In this document: one piece after another, positions 1 through 6,277 of the stretch | Layout of the letters: each line of letters starts with the position of its first letter | Numbering within the stretch: the stretch's first letter is position 1 | Assembly: GCA_017538005.1 (NCBI GenBank) | Contig: JAFYJR010000075.1 | Span: forward strand, 1-7,953 | Source: Clostridia bacterium | GTDB taxonomy: Bacteria > Bacillota > Clostridia > Oscillospirales > Acutalibacteraceae | DNA length: 7,953 bases | Direction of reading: 5' to 3' | The notes under the pieces: model-generated | Told to the model about the DNA's origin: nothing | What the model saw: only the letters and a program-made list of their open reading frames with translations | Database searches by the model: none | Position numbers and translations under genes: made by a program

Positions 1-291
1 GCTCTTAAATACGGACGTCTCGGCGCGGTACTCTATCCTGCCGTCGGCAGAATAGTAAATAACCTCACCGTCAAGGACATAAGTCTCGACATGACGCCCG
101 ACTACCTCGCTAGATCGGACAAAGGCGAGTTCCACGCGACAGTCGCGGTTCGCCCGATAAGACTGATGACACCGTTTGTCGGTCTCTTACCCAAGTACGG
201 CAAGGCAGGCTTTAAGTTCTACAGGGACTACAGAAAAACCAAGAAGACAAAGGCAAATACAGCTTCGCAGTACAACACTGCAGCGGCATAA
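1..291 (+). CDS. DUF2953 domain protein, C-terminal part (5' end outside window)
   Basis: The reading frame is open from base 1 and ends at TAA 289-291, giving the last 96 residues of a longer protein. The segment at residues 5-18 (GRLGAVLYPAVGRI) followed by a beta-rich stretch resembles the C-terminal part of DUF2953 proteins, which are usually about 200 residues long with an N-terminal membrane anchor that would lie upstream of the window. The tail is basic (RDYRKTKKTK) and then rich in small and polar residues. The family has no established biochemical role. What is known is its recurrent position just upstream of ytfJ in spore-forming Firmicutes (the ytfI-ytfJ pair of Bacillus, as I recall), and that arrangement is seen here, with 21 nt between the two genes. 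An ATG at 91 is internal and should not be taken as a separate start. The family call rests on a short match plus context. Confidence 0.72.
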   Translation, partial: ALKYGRLGAVLYPAVGRIVNNLTVKDISLDMTPDYLARSDKGEFHATVAVRPIRLMTPFVGLLPKYGKAGFKFYRDYRKTKKTKANTASQYNTAAA

Positions 292-300
292 TAAAAAACA

Positions 301-306
301 GAGGTG
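301..306 (+). promoter_or_regulatory. Ribosome binding site of ytfJ
   Basis: GAGGTG lies 6 nt before ATG 313. An in-frame GTG at 304 overlaps this motif, so using it would put the start codon inside its own Shine-Dalgarno sequence. The spacing therefore selects ATG 313 as the start. Confidence 0.8.
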
Positions 307-312
307 CTAAAA

Positions 313-675
313 ATGAAAGAAACAGCTACATCCGGAATGCTCCAGACAACAATCGAAAAAGTTAAGGACATGATTGACGTCAGCACAATCATCGGCGATC
401 CCGTTTACACGGAATCAGGTCTCACAATTATCCCTGTTTCCAAGGTAACATACGGTTTCGCAAGCGGCGGCACTGACTTCCCCTCAAAGAACAGAGAGCT
501 CTTTGGCGGAGCAGGCGGCGCAGGCGTCACAATCACTCCTGTTGCATTCCTCCTTATCCAGAACGGACAGGTTACACTCAAGCACATCACAGCTTATGAC
601 AACGCTGCTGAGAGAATGGTTAACCTTATGCCCGAGATGTTCGATAAGGTTTCCGGTCTTCTCAAGAAAGACTGA
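313..675 (+). CDS. ytfJ: GerW/YtfJ family sporulation protein
   Basis: A 120-residue protein, matching the usual 110-150 residues of the YtfJ (GerW) family. The family signature is clear: residues 26-56 carry IIGDPVYTESGLTIIPVSK followed by VTYGFASGGTDF, then a glycine-rich turn GGAGGAG at 65-71 and the hydrophobic strand GVTITPVAFLLI at 71-82. In Bacillus subtilis YtfJ is made in the forespore and is needed for normal germination with L-alanine. Homologues also occur in organisms not known to form spores, so spore formation is suggested, not shown. No signal peptide or membrane segment is visible. It follows the DUF2953 gene closely and precedes the hairpin at 695-719, so it probably ends its transcription unit. 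Codon choice (mostly ACA for Thr and AAG for Lys, frequent GTT and GCT) looks more selective than in rluB, which may indicate high expression; I judged this by eye. Confidence 0.93.
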   Translation: MKETATSGMLQTTIEKVKDMIDVSTIIGDPVYTESGLTIIPVSKVTYGFASGGTDFPSKNRELFGGAGGAGVTITPVAFLLIQNGQVTLKHITAYDNAAERMVNLMPEMFDKVSGLLKKD

Positions 676-694
676 TTTACGGCTGAATAAAATA

Positions 695-719
695 GCGGGG
701 CTGACGCGGTCGGCCCCGT
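695..719 (+). terminator. Hairpin after ytfJ, probable weak intrinsic terminator
   Basis: Bases 695-705 pair with 709-719 around a GCG loop (706-708). The stem has 11 pairs: mostly G-C, one A-T (704-710), and G-T wobbles at 702-712 and 695-719. It starts 20 nt after the ytfJ stop codon. The sequence that follows (ATTAGTCGTAT, 720-730) is only moderately T-rich, so termination may be incomplete and some transcripts may read into rluB. Position and stem strength suggest a terminator; a role in mRNA 3'-end stability is the alternative. Confidence 0.6.
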
Positions 720-727
720 ATTAGTCG

Positions 728-733
728 TATAAT
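728..733 (+). promoter_or_regulatory. Possible -10 element upstream of rluB
   Basis: TATAAT, identical to the sigma-70/sigma-A -10 consensus, lies in the only sizeable intergenic gap, just after the hairpin and about 30 nt before the rluB start. No good -35 hexamer lies 16-18 nt upstream, because that space is occupied by the hairpin, and there is no TGn extension. It could drive the rluB-to-rsmB run, but the support is one hexamer and its position. Confidence 0.3.
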
Positions 734-748
734 AAGGACAGTTGACAG

Positions 749-754
749 AAGGGA
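749..754 (+). promoter_or_regulatory. Ribosome binding site of rluB
   Basis: AAGGGA lies 8 nt before ATG 763. A competing in-frame TTG at 742 has only AAGG at 734-737 with a 4-nt spacer. The better spacing and the ATG codon favour 763, as does the family's usual short N-terminus before the S4 domain. Confidence 0.6.
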
Positions 755-762
755 TTTTTGGC

Positions 763-1503
763 ATGTCAGACGGCAAAATAAGGCTCCAGAAATACATGTC
801 CGACAGCGGTGTTGCAAGCCGGAGAAAGTCGGAGGAGCTTATTGCGGCGGGAAAAGTGAAAATCAACGGAAAAACCGCGCAGATAGGCGACAAGGTTGAT
901 CCGAAGAACGACAGTGTTTCGGTTGAGGGACAAAAACTGGTTCCGAAGGCCGAATTTCGCTATGTTATGCTCTATAAACCGCGCGGCTTCATCACAACGA
1001 TGAGCGACGAGAAAAACCGCAAATGCGTAGCGGAACTCGTCGAAGATGTCGGCGCGCGCGTATATCCTGTCGGTCGTCTCGACAAGGATTCCGAAGGACT
1101 CCTTCTTCTGACGAACGACGGCGAATTCGCGAACAACATGATGCATCCGTCGAAACACATCCCGAAGACATACCGCGTGACTGTCCGGCCGGCCGTAAAC
1201 GAGGATATCTTGAACCACCTCATGACCGGCATCATGATTGACGACAAAAAGACTCTGCCCGCGGAGGTAAAGGTACTGTCGCAGGAACCCGGCAGGGTTG
1301 TCCTGGAGATAGTCATCTGCGAGGGCAGAAACAGACAGATACGAAAAATGTGCGAAGCGGAAGGCCTTGAAGTCGCGCGTCTCAAACGCACGGCAGTGGG
1401 TCCGGTTAAGCTCGGTATGCTCAAACAGGGCACCTGGCGCGACCTCACGCCGCAGGAGCTCAAAAGCCTGAAACAGGCAAACAGAACAAAAGGCGGTAAT
1501 TGA
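763..1503 (+). CDS. rluB: Ribosomal large subunit pseudouridine synthase B family (RsuA/RluB)
   Basis: A 246-residue RNA pseudouridine synthase of the RsuA/RluB/RluE/RluF family. An S4 RNA-binding domain occupies about residues 5-60 (IRLQKYMSDSGVASRRKSEELI, split at residue 24 in the usual helix-turn pattern, then VKINGK). The catalytic domain follows: GRLDKDSEGLLLLTNDG at 104-120 contains the catalytic aspartate D107, and EGRNRQIRKMCEAEGLEVARLKR at 187-209 is the second family motif (quoted here only for orientation). The closest assignment is RluB, which makes the pseudouridine in helix 89 of 23S rRNA (position 2605, E. coli numbering), but RsuA-type 16S specificity cannot be fully excluded by eye. 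The start at 763 is preferred to TTG 742. The stop codon is one base before the yicC ATG, so the two are probably cotranscribed and coupled. Confidence 0.9.
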   Translation: MSDGKIRLQKYMSDSGVASRRKSEELIAAGKVKINGKTAQIGDKVDPKNDSVSVEGQKLVPKAEFRYVMLYKPRGFITTMSDEKNRKCVAELVEDVGARVYPVGRLDKDSEGLLLLTNDGEFANNMMHPSKHIPKTYRVTVRPAVNEDILNHLMTGIMIDDKKTLPAEVKVLSQEPGRVVLEIVICEGRNRQIRKMCEAEGLEVARLKRTAVGPVKLGMLKQGTWRDLTPQELKSLKQANRTKGGN

Positions 1504-1504
1504 A

Positions 1505-2383
1505 ATGGCCAGAAGTATGACGGGTTTCGGTCGCGCCCAGAAGGACTTTGGAAACCTGTTTGTATCAGTTGAACTCAAAAGCGTAAACCACAGATACTTC
1601 GAACTCTACTCCCGCGTGCCCAGGACATACGGTTTCCTGGACGAGAAGATAAAGAGCTATCTTCAGGGCAGGGTAGGCAGAGGCAAGATAGAATGCAATG
1701 TAACCGTCGAGGCCCTCGAGTCTGACGATGTCATCGTCCGTGTAAATCATTCGCTCGCGAAGGCCTACATTGACGCGTTAAACGAGATAGAGACCACATA
1801 CGGCATCAGGAACGATGTATCCACATCATCCCTTGCCCGTTTCGGCGATGTAATCTCCGTTCACAAAGAGGAGGCCGACGAAGATGCAATCTGGGCAGCC
1901 GTCAGGGAAGTCCTTGAGGCTGCGACGGACAACTTCGTCGCCATGCGCGAGCGCGAGGGCGAAAAGCTCAAGGCGGATATCTGCTCCCGCGCGGACGATA
2001 TTCTCAAGAAGGTCGCTTTTGTCGAGGCGCGCTCGCCCCAGACCGTAAAAGAATACAACGAGCGTCTTCGTCAGAAGATACAGGAACTCCTTGGCGATGC
2101 CACAGTGGATGAGCAGAGACTCCTTCAGGAGACCGCCATCTTCGCCGATAAGGTCGCGGTAGACGAGGAGACCGTAAGACTCAGAAGCCACATTGAACAG
2201 CTCAAGGCGATGTTTGACGAGAACGAGGCCATAGGCAAGAAGATGGACTTCCTCGTTCAGGAGATAAACCGCGAGACAAACACCATAGGATCAAAAGCCG
2301 CTGACTTTGAGATAAACAAGGTCGTTGTTGACATAAAGGCAGAGGTTGAAAAGATAAGGGAACAGGTACAGAACATAGAGTGA
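1505..2383 (+). CDS. yicC: YicC/YloC family endoribonuclease
   Basis: A 292-residue cytoplasmic protein of full family length. The hallmark N-terminus MARSMTGFGRA (1-11) is followed by ELKSVNHRYFEL (23-34), typical of the YicC N-terminal domain. The C-terminal DUF1732 domain (about 205-291) carries RLLQETAIFADKVAVDEE (205-222) and GKKMDFLVQEINRETNTIGS (244-263). Helices rich in Glu, Lys and Arg dominate the middle, in line with the family's ring-forming fold. E. coli YicC and B. subtilis YloC have been described as endoribonucleases; the targets in this organism are unknown. AGGCGGT at 1491-1497 is the ribosome binding site, with ATG 1505 one base after the rluB stop. This gene opens the conserved yloC-remA-gmk-rpoZ block of Firmicutes. 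Confidence 0.93.
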   Translation: MARSMTGFGRAQKDFGNLFVSVELKSVNHRYFELYSRVPRTYGFLDEKIKSYLQGRVGRGKIECNVTVEALESDDVIVRVNHSLAKAYIDALNEIETTYGIRNDVSTSSLARFGDVISVHKEEADEDAIWAAVREVLEAATDNFVAMREREGEKLKADICSRADDILKKVAFVEARSPQTVKEYNERLRQKIQELLGDATVDEQRLLQETAIFADKVAVDEETVRLRSHIEQLKAMFDENEAIGKKMDFLVQEINRETNTIGSKAADFEINKVVVDIKAEVEKIREQVQNIE

Positions 2384-2393
2384 GGCAGACTTT

Positions 2394-2648
2394 ATGAAAC
2401 TTGTAAACATAGGCTTCGGCAACTGTGTGAACGCGGACCGGATCATCGCTTTGCTTTCTCCGGACTCCGCTCCCGTAAAGAGAATAATAGGCGACTGCAA
2501 GGAAAAGGGCACGCTCATTGACGCCTCGCAGGGACGCAAGACACGCACAGTCCTCATCATGGACAACGACGAGGTCGTTCTCTCGTACCTTCAGCCCGAG
2601 ACACTGACCCAGAGAATAAACGGCGAGGGGGCGGAAGAGAATGAGTAA
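2394..2648 (+). CDS. remA: RemA family extracellular matrix regulator (DUF370)
   Basis: An 84-residue protein whose whole length matches the RemA/DUF370 family: KLVNIGFGNCVNADRIIALL (2-21), SPDSAPVKRII (22-32), IDASQGRKTRTVLIMDN (42-58) and LSYLQPETLTQRI (63-75). In B. subtilis RemA is a DNA-binding protein that forms ring-like oligomers and activates the eps and tapA biofilm matrix operons. Conserved arginines of the type seen here (R16, R48, R51) contribute to DNA binding in that family. In Clostridia without those operons its targets are unclear, so the biofilm role should not be assumed. GAGG at 2382-2385, overlapping the yicC stop codon, serves as ribosome binding site 8 nt before ATG 2394. 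The last 8 bases overlap gmk. Confidence 0.94.
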   Translation: MKLVNIGFGNCVNADRIIALLSPDSAPVKRIIGDCKEKGTLIDASQGRKTRTVLIMDNDEVVLSYLQPETLTQRINGEGAEENE

Positions 2649-3351
2649 TACCGTCGGAGGATTTCTGCTGATATTCTCCGGTCCTTCCGGTTCCGGAAAA
2701 GACACCATCCTTCACCGTATAGTGGAGAAGGATGAAAAAGTGGTTGTCTCGGTCTCCATGACCACCCGCGCGCCGCGTGAGGGAGAGGTCGAGGGCAAAG
2801 ATTACTACTTTGTCACAAAGGAGCAGTTTGAGGCCAATATCGAAAAAGGCGAGATGCTCGAGTGGGCCGTTTACGGCGATAACTACTACGGCACACCCAA
2901 GACCCCTGTGAAGAAATGGATTGAGGAGGGCAAGACAGTCATCCTCGAGATAGAAGTACAGGGTGCCGACAAGATAAGACAGCAGTTTCCCGATGTCCGT
3001 TCCATGTTTTTGATGCCACCGTCTCTCCATGTTCTTGAAGAACGGCTGAGAGCGCGGAAGACAAACACCGAAGAGGACATAAAGAAGCGCCTGGAGACCG
3101 CCAAAGGCGAGATTGAGCGCGCAAATGACTATGACTATATCATCGTAAACAACCGTGTGGAAGACGCCGTGGAGGACGCCATGGAGATAATCATGCGTCA
3201 CAGACGTCACCTGCGTGAACTTGACAGCGGTGACGAGTTCTACTACGGCTACCAATACAAGGATGAAGTTGAATACATCAACGAGGTGGCGCGAGTGCTG
3301 CCGCCCGTGGAAGATTTTTCGGAAAGAGGTTTAAAAGATGGCAGAAAATAA
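2641..3351 (+). CDS. gmk: Guanylate kinase, with C-terminal extension
   Basis: Guanylate kinase converts GMP and ATP to GDP and ADP in the cytoplasm. The P-loop is GPSGSGKDT at residues 14-22. GMP-binding elements follow: SVSMTTRAPREGE (37-49), DYYF (54-57), LEW (73-75) and NYYGTP (81-86). ILEIEVQGA (101-109) holds the acidic nucleotide-site residues, and lid arginines lie in 135-150. At 236 residues it is longer than the usual 190-210. The kinase fold should end near residue 190, leaving roughly 45 residues rich in Asp, Glu, Tyr and Arg with no recognised domain. The P-loop has Asp after the Lys, where Gmk normally has Ser or Gly; the related kinase PhnN has this Asp. The intact guanine-binding residues and the remA-gmk-rpoZ context still favour Gmk. 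ATG 2641 overlaps the end of remA by 8 nt, with GAGGGG at 2625-2630 upstream, and the 3' end overlaps rpoZ by 14 nt. Confidence 0.93.
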   Translation: MSNTVGGFLLIFSGPSGSGKDTILHRIVEKDEKVVVSVSMTTRAPREGEVEGKDYYFVTKEQFEANIEKGEMLEWAVYGDNYYGTPKTPVKKWIEEGKTVILEIEVQGADKIRQQFPDVRSMFLMPPSLHVLEERLRARKTNTEEDIKKRLETAKGEIERANDYDYIIVNNRVEDAVEDAMEIIMRHRRHLRELDSGDEFYYGYQYKDEVEYINEVARVLPPVEDFSERGLKDGRK

Positions 3352-3574
3352 GAGATTCAATCCCGATCTTCGTGAGATTTTGCATGACGGTGAGGCTCAC
3401 CAGATAAGCCGTTACTCTCTCGTTACGGCAACCGCGAAACTCGCGAGACAGATTTCTGACAAGGCTGTCGAGGATAAGGAGATTATTACAGAGAAGCCCG
3501 TATCTACGGCTCTCGACAAGCTCCTTGCGGGTGAATACACTATCGAGGAACCCGAGGAGATCAAAGATCTTTAA
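3338..3574 (+). CDS. rpoZ: DNA-directed RNA polymerase omega subunit
   Basis: A 78-residue small subunit that binds the beta-prime subunit and helps RNA polymerase assembly and stability. The conserved core is SRYSLVTATAKLARQI (24-39), followed by the helix and acidic region EDKEIITEKPVSTALDKLLAGE that is typical of Gram-positive omega (about 45-66), and an acidic tail. The N-terminal extension before the core (23 residues) is slightly longer than in Bacillus. AGAGGT at 3325-3330, inside the end of gmk, lies 7 nt before ATG 3338, and the start overlaps the gmk coding region by 14 nt in another frame, so translation is likely coupled. Position directly after gmk matches Firmicutes synteny and supports the call. 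Confidence 0.93.
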   Translation: MAENKRFNPDLREILHDGEAHQISRYSLVTATAKLARQISDKAVEDKEIITEKPVSTALDKLLAGEYTIEEPEEIKDL

Positions 3575-3581
3575 AACTTAC

Positions 3582-3587
3582 GGAGGT
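3582..3587 (+). promoter_or_regulatory. Ribosome binding site of priA
   Basis: GGAGGT, one of the strongest Shine-Dalgarno matches in the window, lies in the 17-nt gap between rpoZ and priA with a short 4-nt spacer before ATG 3592. Confidence 0.75.
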
Positions 3588-3591
3588 ACCA

Positions 3592-5790
3592 ATGGGCAGG
3601 ACTGTAGCGCGCGTCGCCGTGCAGAATGTTGCTTATCACTTTGATGAGCTTTACAGTTATGTCGTGCCCGAAGGCAGAGATGTTTCAGTCGGCTGCCGTG
3701 TAATGGTGCCTTTTGGCAAGGGTGATTCCGCGCGGCAGGCGGTGGTTATCGAAATCGCGGAAAGCGATGAGGAAAATCTCAAAGAGACAGGCGTTGTCCT
3801 TGACAAAGCGCCGCTCTTTGACGACAAGATGATCCGCCTCGCGCTTTTTATGAAAGAACGCACATTCTGCACCGTGTACGACGCGCTCAGGACAATGCTT
3901 CCGGGCCTTTCCAGAAAACCGAACGACGCGACCGTGAAGATGGTCCGTCTGACCGGAGAGGAACTGCCGAAGTACACCGATAAGCAGCAGAGCGTAATAG
4001 ACTGTCTCAAAGGCACCACGGGCGAGATATCCGTCAAGGAGATAATCTATGCCACGGGCGTGTCAACGGCAGTTGTCGATAATCTGAAAAAGCGCAGAGT
4101 ACTCGAATACTACGAAAAGGAAGTCTTCAGGAGACCGTACGAAGAGACGGCGACTGAGACAAAAAAGATACCGCTTTCAAAGAGCCAGAAAAACGCTTTT
4201 GAAAATCTCCTGACGCAGTTTGAAAACGGGGGCGGAACAAGCCTCCTTTACGGCGTCACGGGAAGCGGCAAGACGCAGGTCTACCTCCGTCTGATAGATG
4301 AGGTCGAAAAGACCGGACGCGGCATCATAGTCATGGTGCCGGAGATTTCCCTGACGCCCCAGACTCTGGGCTTGTTCCACAAAAGATACGGCGACAAGGT
4401 TGCCGTCTTCCACAGCGCGCTCTCAGACGGAGAGCGTCTCGACGAGTGGAAGAGAGTCAAACGCGGCCTCGCGAAAATCGTTGTAGGTACGCGCTCAGCC
4501 GTCTTCGCGCCGTTTGAGAATCTCGGCCTCATAATCATGGACGAGGAGCAGGAACACACCTATAAATCCGAGCAGAGTCCGAGGTATCACGCGAGAGATA
4601 TCGCGAAATACCGCTGCGCCGAAGACAAGGCCTTGCTCGTCCTCGCGTCCGCGACGCCGAGCTTTGAGACCTTCGCCGCGGCGAAAAAAGGCAAATACAC
4701 CATGAGCGTTCTCAAAGACAGATTCGGAGATGCTCAGCTTCCCGTTGTCGAGACCGTCGATATGTGCAAAGAGCGGTTTGACGGCAACAGAAGCGAGATA
4801 AGCAGACAGCTGCTTGCAAGTCTTCTTGAAAACTTTGAAAACGGGCACCAGTCCATTGTCCTGATAAACAGGCGCGGGTACAACACTTATGCCGCCTGCA
4901 ACAGCTGCGGAGAGGTACTGATGTGCCCGAACTGCAGCATAAGTCTCACATACCACAGACACTCAAATCGTCTGATGTGCCACTACTGCGGCTACAGCAT
5001 TCCCTTCACTACTGAATGCCCGGCCTGCGGGGAGCATGAAGTCAGATATACCGGAGCGGGCACACAGCGTTTTGAGGAAGAACTGCAGAACCTCATTCCC
5101 GACGCCCGCATTCTCCGTATGGATGCCGACACGACGATGCAGAAGTACTCATACGACGAGAAACTCGCCGCCTTCAGAAACCACGAGTACGACATACTTG
5201 TCGGCACTCAGATGGTGGCCAAGGGACTTGATTTTGAAAACGTAACCTTGGTCGGTGTGCTCTCTGCCGACCAGCAGCTGTACAACGACGACTACAGGTC
5301 AATGGAAACCACCTTTGACCTCCTGACACAGGTCATCGGCAGAGCGGGCAGAGGCAAGTATCCCGGCAAGGCGATAATCCAGACGATAAAGCCTCAGAAT
5401 GAAGTGATTCAGCTTGCGGCAACGCAGGATTTTGAGGATTTCTATAACACCGAAATAGTTATCAGGAAAGCCTGCAAATTCCCTCCTTACTGCAATCTCT
5501 GCACCATAAGTTTTCAGGGCGAGAAAGAGGAGCGGGTAATGAAATCCGGCATACGCTTCCTGGAGATGATAAAGGCAAAGTCGGAGGAGAAAGAATATAA
5601 AGGAATGCCCGTTATCTGTCTCGGACCGATGCCTGAACGCGTCGTGAAAGTCGCGAACAAATACAGGTACAGACTCATAATAAAATGTCGTAACAGCAAG
5701 CAATTCCGCCGATTCCTCTCGGAACTTATAATTGATTTCTCGAGGGACAAAGCAAACTCAGGCGTGAATGCGATACCCGATATAATATAG
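3592..5790 (+). CDS. priA: Primosomal protein N' (replication restart helicase PriA)
   Basis: A 732-residue superfamily 2 DNA helicase that recognises stalled forks and reloads the replicative helicase. In order: the 3'-DNA-binding domain (about 1-105; FDELYSYVVP and GCRVMVPFG), a winged-helix region (about 125-180), then the helicase lobes. Walker A is GVTGSGKT (221-228), motif II is DEEQ (317-320), motif III is SATP (353-356), and GRAGRG (583-588) belongs to motif VI. Between the lobes sit eight cysteines that bind two zinc ions: C436, C439, C445, C448, C463, C466, C476 and C479. The C-terminal domain (about 625-732) ends in AIPDII. Motif II normally reads DEEH, so the Gln at 320 is a departure. 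All other motifs are intact and the length is normal. No coaBC gene precedes it, unlike in Bacillus. The TAG stop codon is part of the def ribosome binding site. Confidence 0.97.
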   Translation: MGRTVARVAVQNVAYHFDELYSYVVPEGRDVSVGCRVMVPFGKGDSARQAVVIEIAESDEENLKETGVVLDKAPLFDDKMIRLALFMKERTFCTVYDALRTMLPGLSRKPNDATVKMVRLTGEELPKYTDKQQSVIDCLKGTTGEISVKEIIYATGVSTAVVDNLKKRRVLEYYEKEVFRRPYEETATETKKIPLSKSQKNAFENLLTQFENGGGTSLLYGVTGSGKTQVYLRLIDEVEKTGRGIIVMVPEISLTPQTLGLFHKRYGDKVAVFHSALSDGERLDEWKRVKRGLAKIVVGTRSAVFAPFENLGLIIMDEEQEHTYKSEQSPRYHARDIAKYRCAEDKALLVLASATPSFETFAAAKKGKYTMSVLKDRFGDAQLPVVETVDMCKERFDGNRSEISRQLLASLLENFENGHQSIVLINRRGYNTYAACNSCGEVLMCPNCSISLTYHRHSNRLMCHYCGYSIPFTTECPACGEHEVRYTGAGTQRFEEELQNLIPDARILRMDADTTMQKYSYDEKLAAFRNHEYDILVGTQMVAKGLDFENVTLVGVLSADQQLYNDDYRSMETTFDLLTQVIGRAGRGKYPGKAIIQTIKPQNEVIQLAATQDFEDFYNTEIVIRKACKFPPYCNLCTISFQGEKEERVMKSGIRFLEMIKAKSEEKEYKGMPVICLGPMPERVVKVANKYRYRLIIKCRNSKQFRRFLSELIIDFSRDKANSGVNAIPDII

Positions 5791-5800
5791 AGGTAGAAAG

Positions 5801-6277
5801 ATGGCACTCAGAAAGATAGTCACCAAAGAAGACCCGATACTGAAAAAGAAGTGTCGGACAATTGAAAAATTTGACGAGAAACTCCACATGCTTTTGGATG
5901 ACATGGCGGAGACAATGTATGCTGCCGACGGACTCGGTCTCGCCGCGCCTCAGGTCGGCATGCTCAAGCGTGTCGTCGTTATGGATGTCGGAGACGGTCT
6001 TCTTGAACTTGTAAATCCCGAGATAATTGAAAAAGAGGGCGAACAGTGCGCCGAAGAGGGCTGCCTTTCGATCCCCGGCGAGTATTATGAAACAATCCGT
6101 CCGCAGAAGGTTAAAGTGAAGGCCCAGGACAGATTCGGCGAGTGGCATGAATACGAGGGCGAGGATCTCAAAGCCCGATGTTTCTGCCACGAACTTGATC
6201 ACCTTGACGGCATTCTTTTTATCGAACGCTTAAATCCCAATCCGAAGCCCGCAGAAGAACAGGATGATGTAAAGTGA
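5801..6277 (+). CDS. def: Peptide deformylase
   Basis: A 158-residue metalloenzyme that removes the formyl group from the N-terminal methionine of new proteins at the ribosome exit. All three motifs are present: GLGLAAPQVG (44-53), EGCLSIP (86-92) and HELDHLDG (130-137). C88, H130 and H134 are the metal ligands and E131 is the catalytic base, by family knowledge. The short C-terminal tail (about 145-158) is charged and proline-containing. AGAGGT at 5789-5794, which includes the last bases of priA, sits 6 nt before ATG 5801. The gene overlaps fmt by 4 nt (GTGA), so the enzymes that add and remove the formyl group are translationally linked. Confidence 0.97.
   Translation: MALRKIVTKEDPILKKKCRTIEKFDEKLHMLLDDMAETMYAADGLGLAAPQVGMLKRVVVMDVGDGLLELVNPEIIEKEGEQCAEEGCLSIPGEYYETIRPQKVKVKAQDRFGEWHEYEGEDLKARCFCHELDHLDGILFIERLNPNPKPAEEQDDVK

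Noticed and set aside
91..291. A separate 66-residue gene starting at ATG 91
   Set aside because: The frame is open from base 1, and the residues before the ATG match the DUF2953 C-terminal region, so it is the tail of a truncated gene.
304..312. GTG start giving a ytfJ three residues longer
   Set aside because: The GTG is part of the GAGGTG ribosome binding site that serves ATG 313.
503..724. Plus-strand frame of 73 codons overlapping ytfJ and the hairpin
   Set aside because: It is out of frame with a confident gene, low in complexity (Ser, Arg and Leu rich), and has no ribosome binding site of note.
742..747. TTGACA, a perfect -35 consensus hexamer, and TTG 742 as alternative rluB start
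   Set aside because: No -10 hexamer lies 16-18 nt downstream (that position reads GTCAGA). As a start codon TTG has a poorer ribosome binding site than ATG 763 and would add residues not typical of the family.
766..1578. Long antisense open frame of 270 codons opposite rluB
   Set aside because: It is a mirror of the rluB codon pattern, has no recognisable motif, and lies wholly over a well supported gene.
2557..3255. Antisense open frame of 232 codons opposite gmk and the end of remA
   Set aside because: It shows no family similarity, and the plus strand encodes two clear genes here.
5781..5786. TATAAT near the end of priA as a promoter for def
   Set aside because: The bases are coding (the IPDII end of PriA), there is no fitting -35 hexamer 17 nt upstream, and def is tightly packed with priA.
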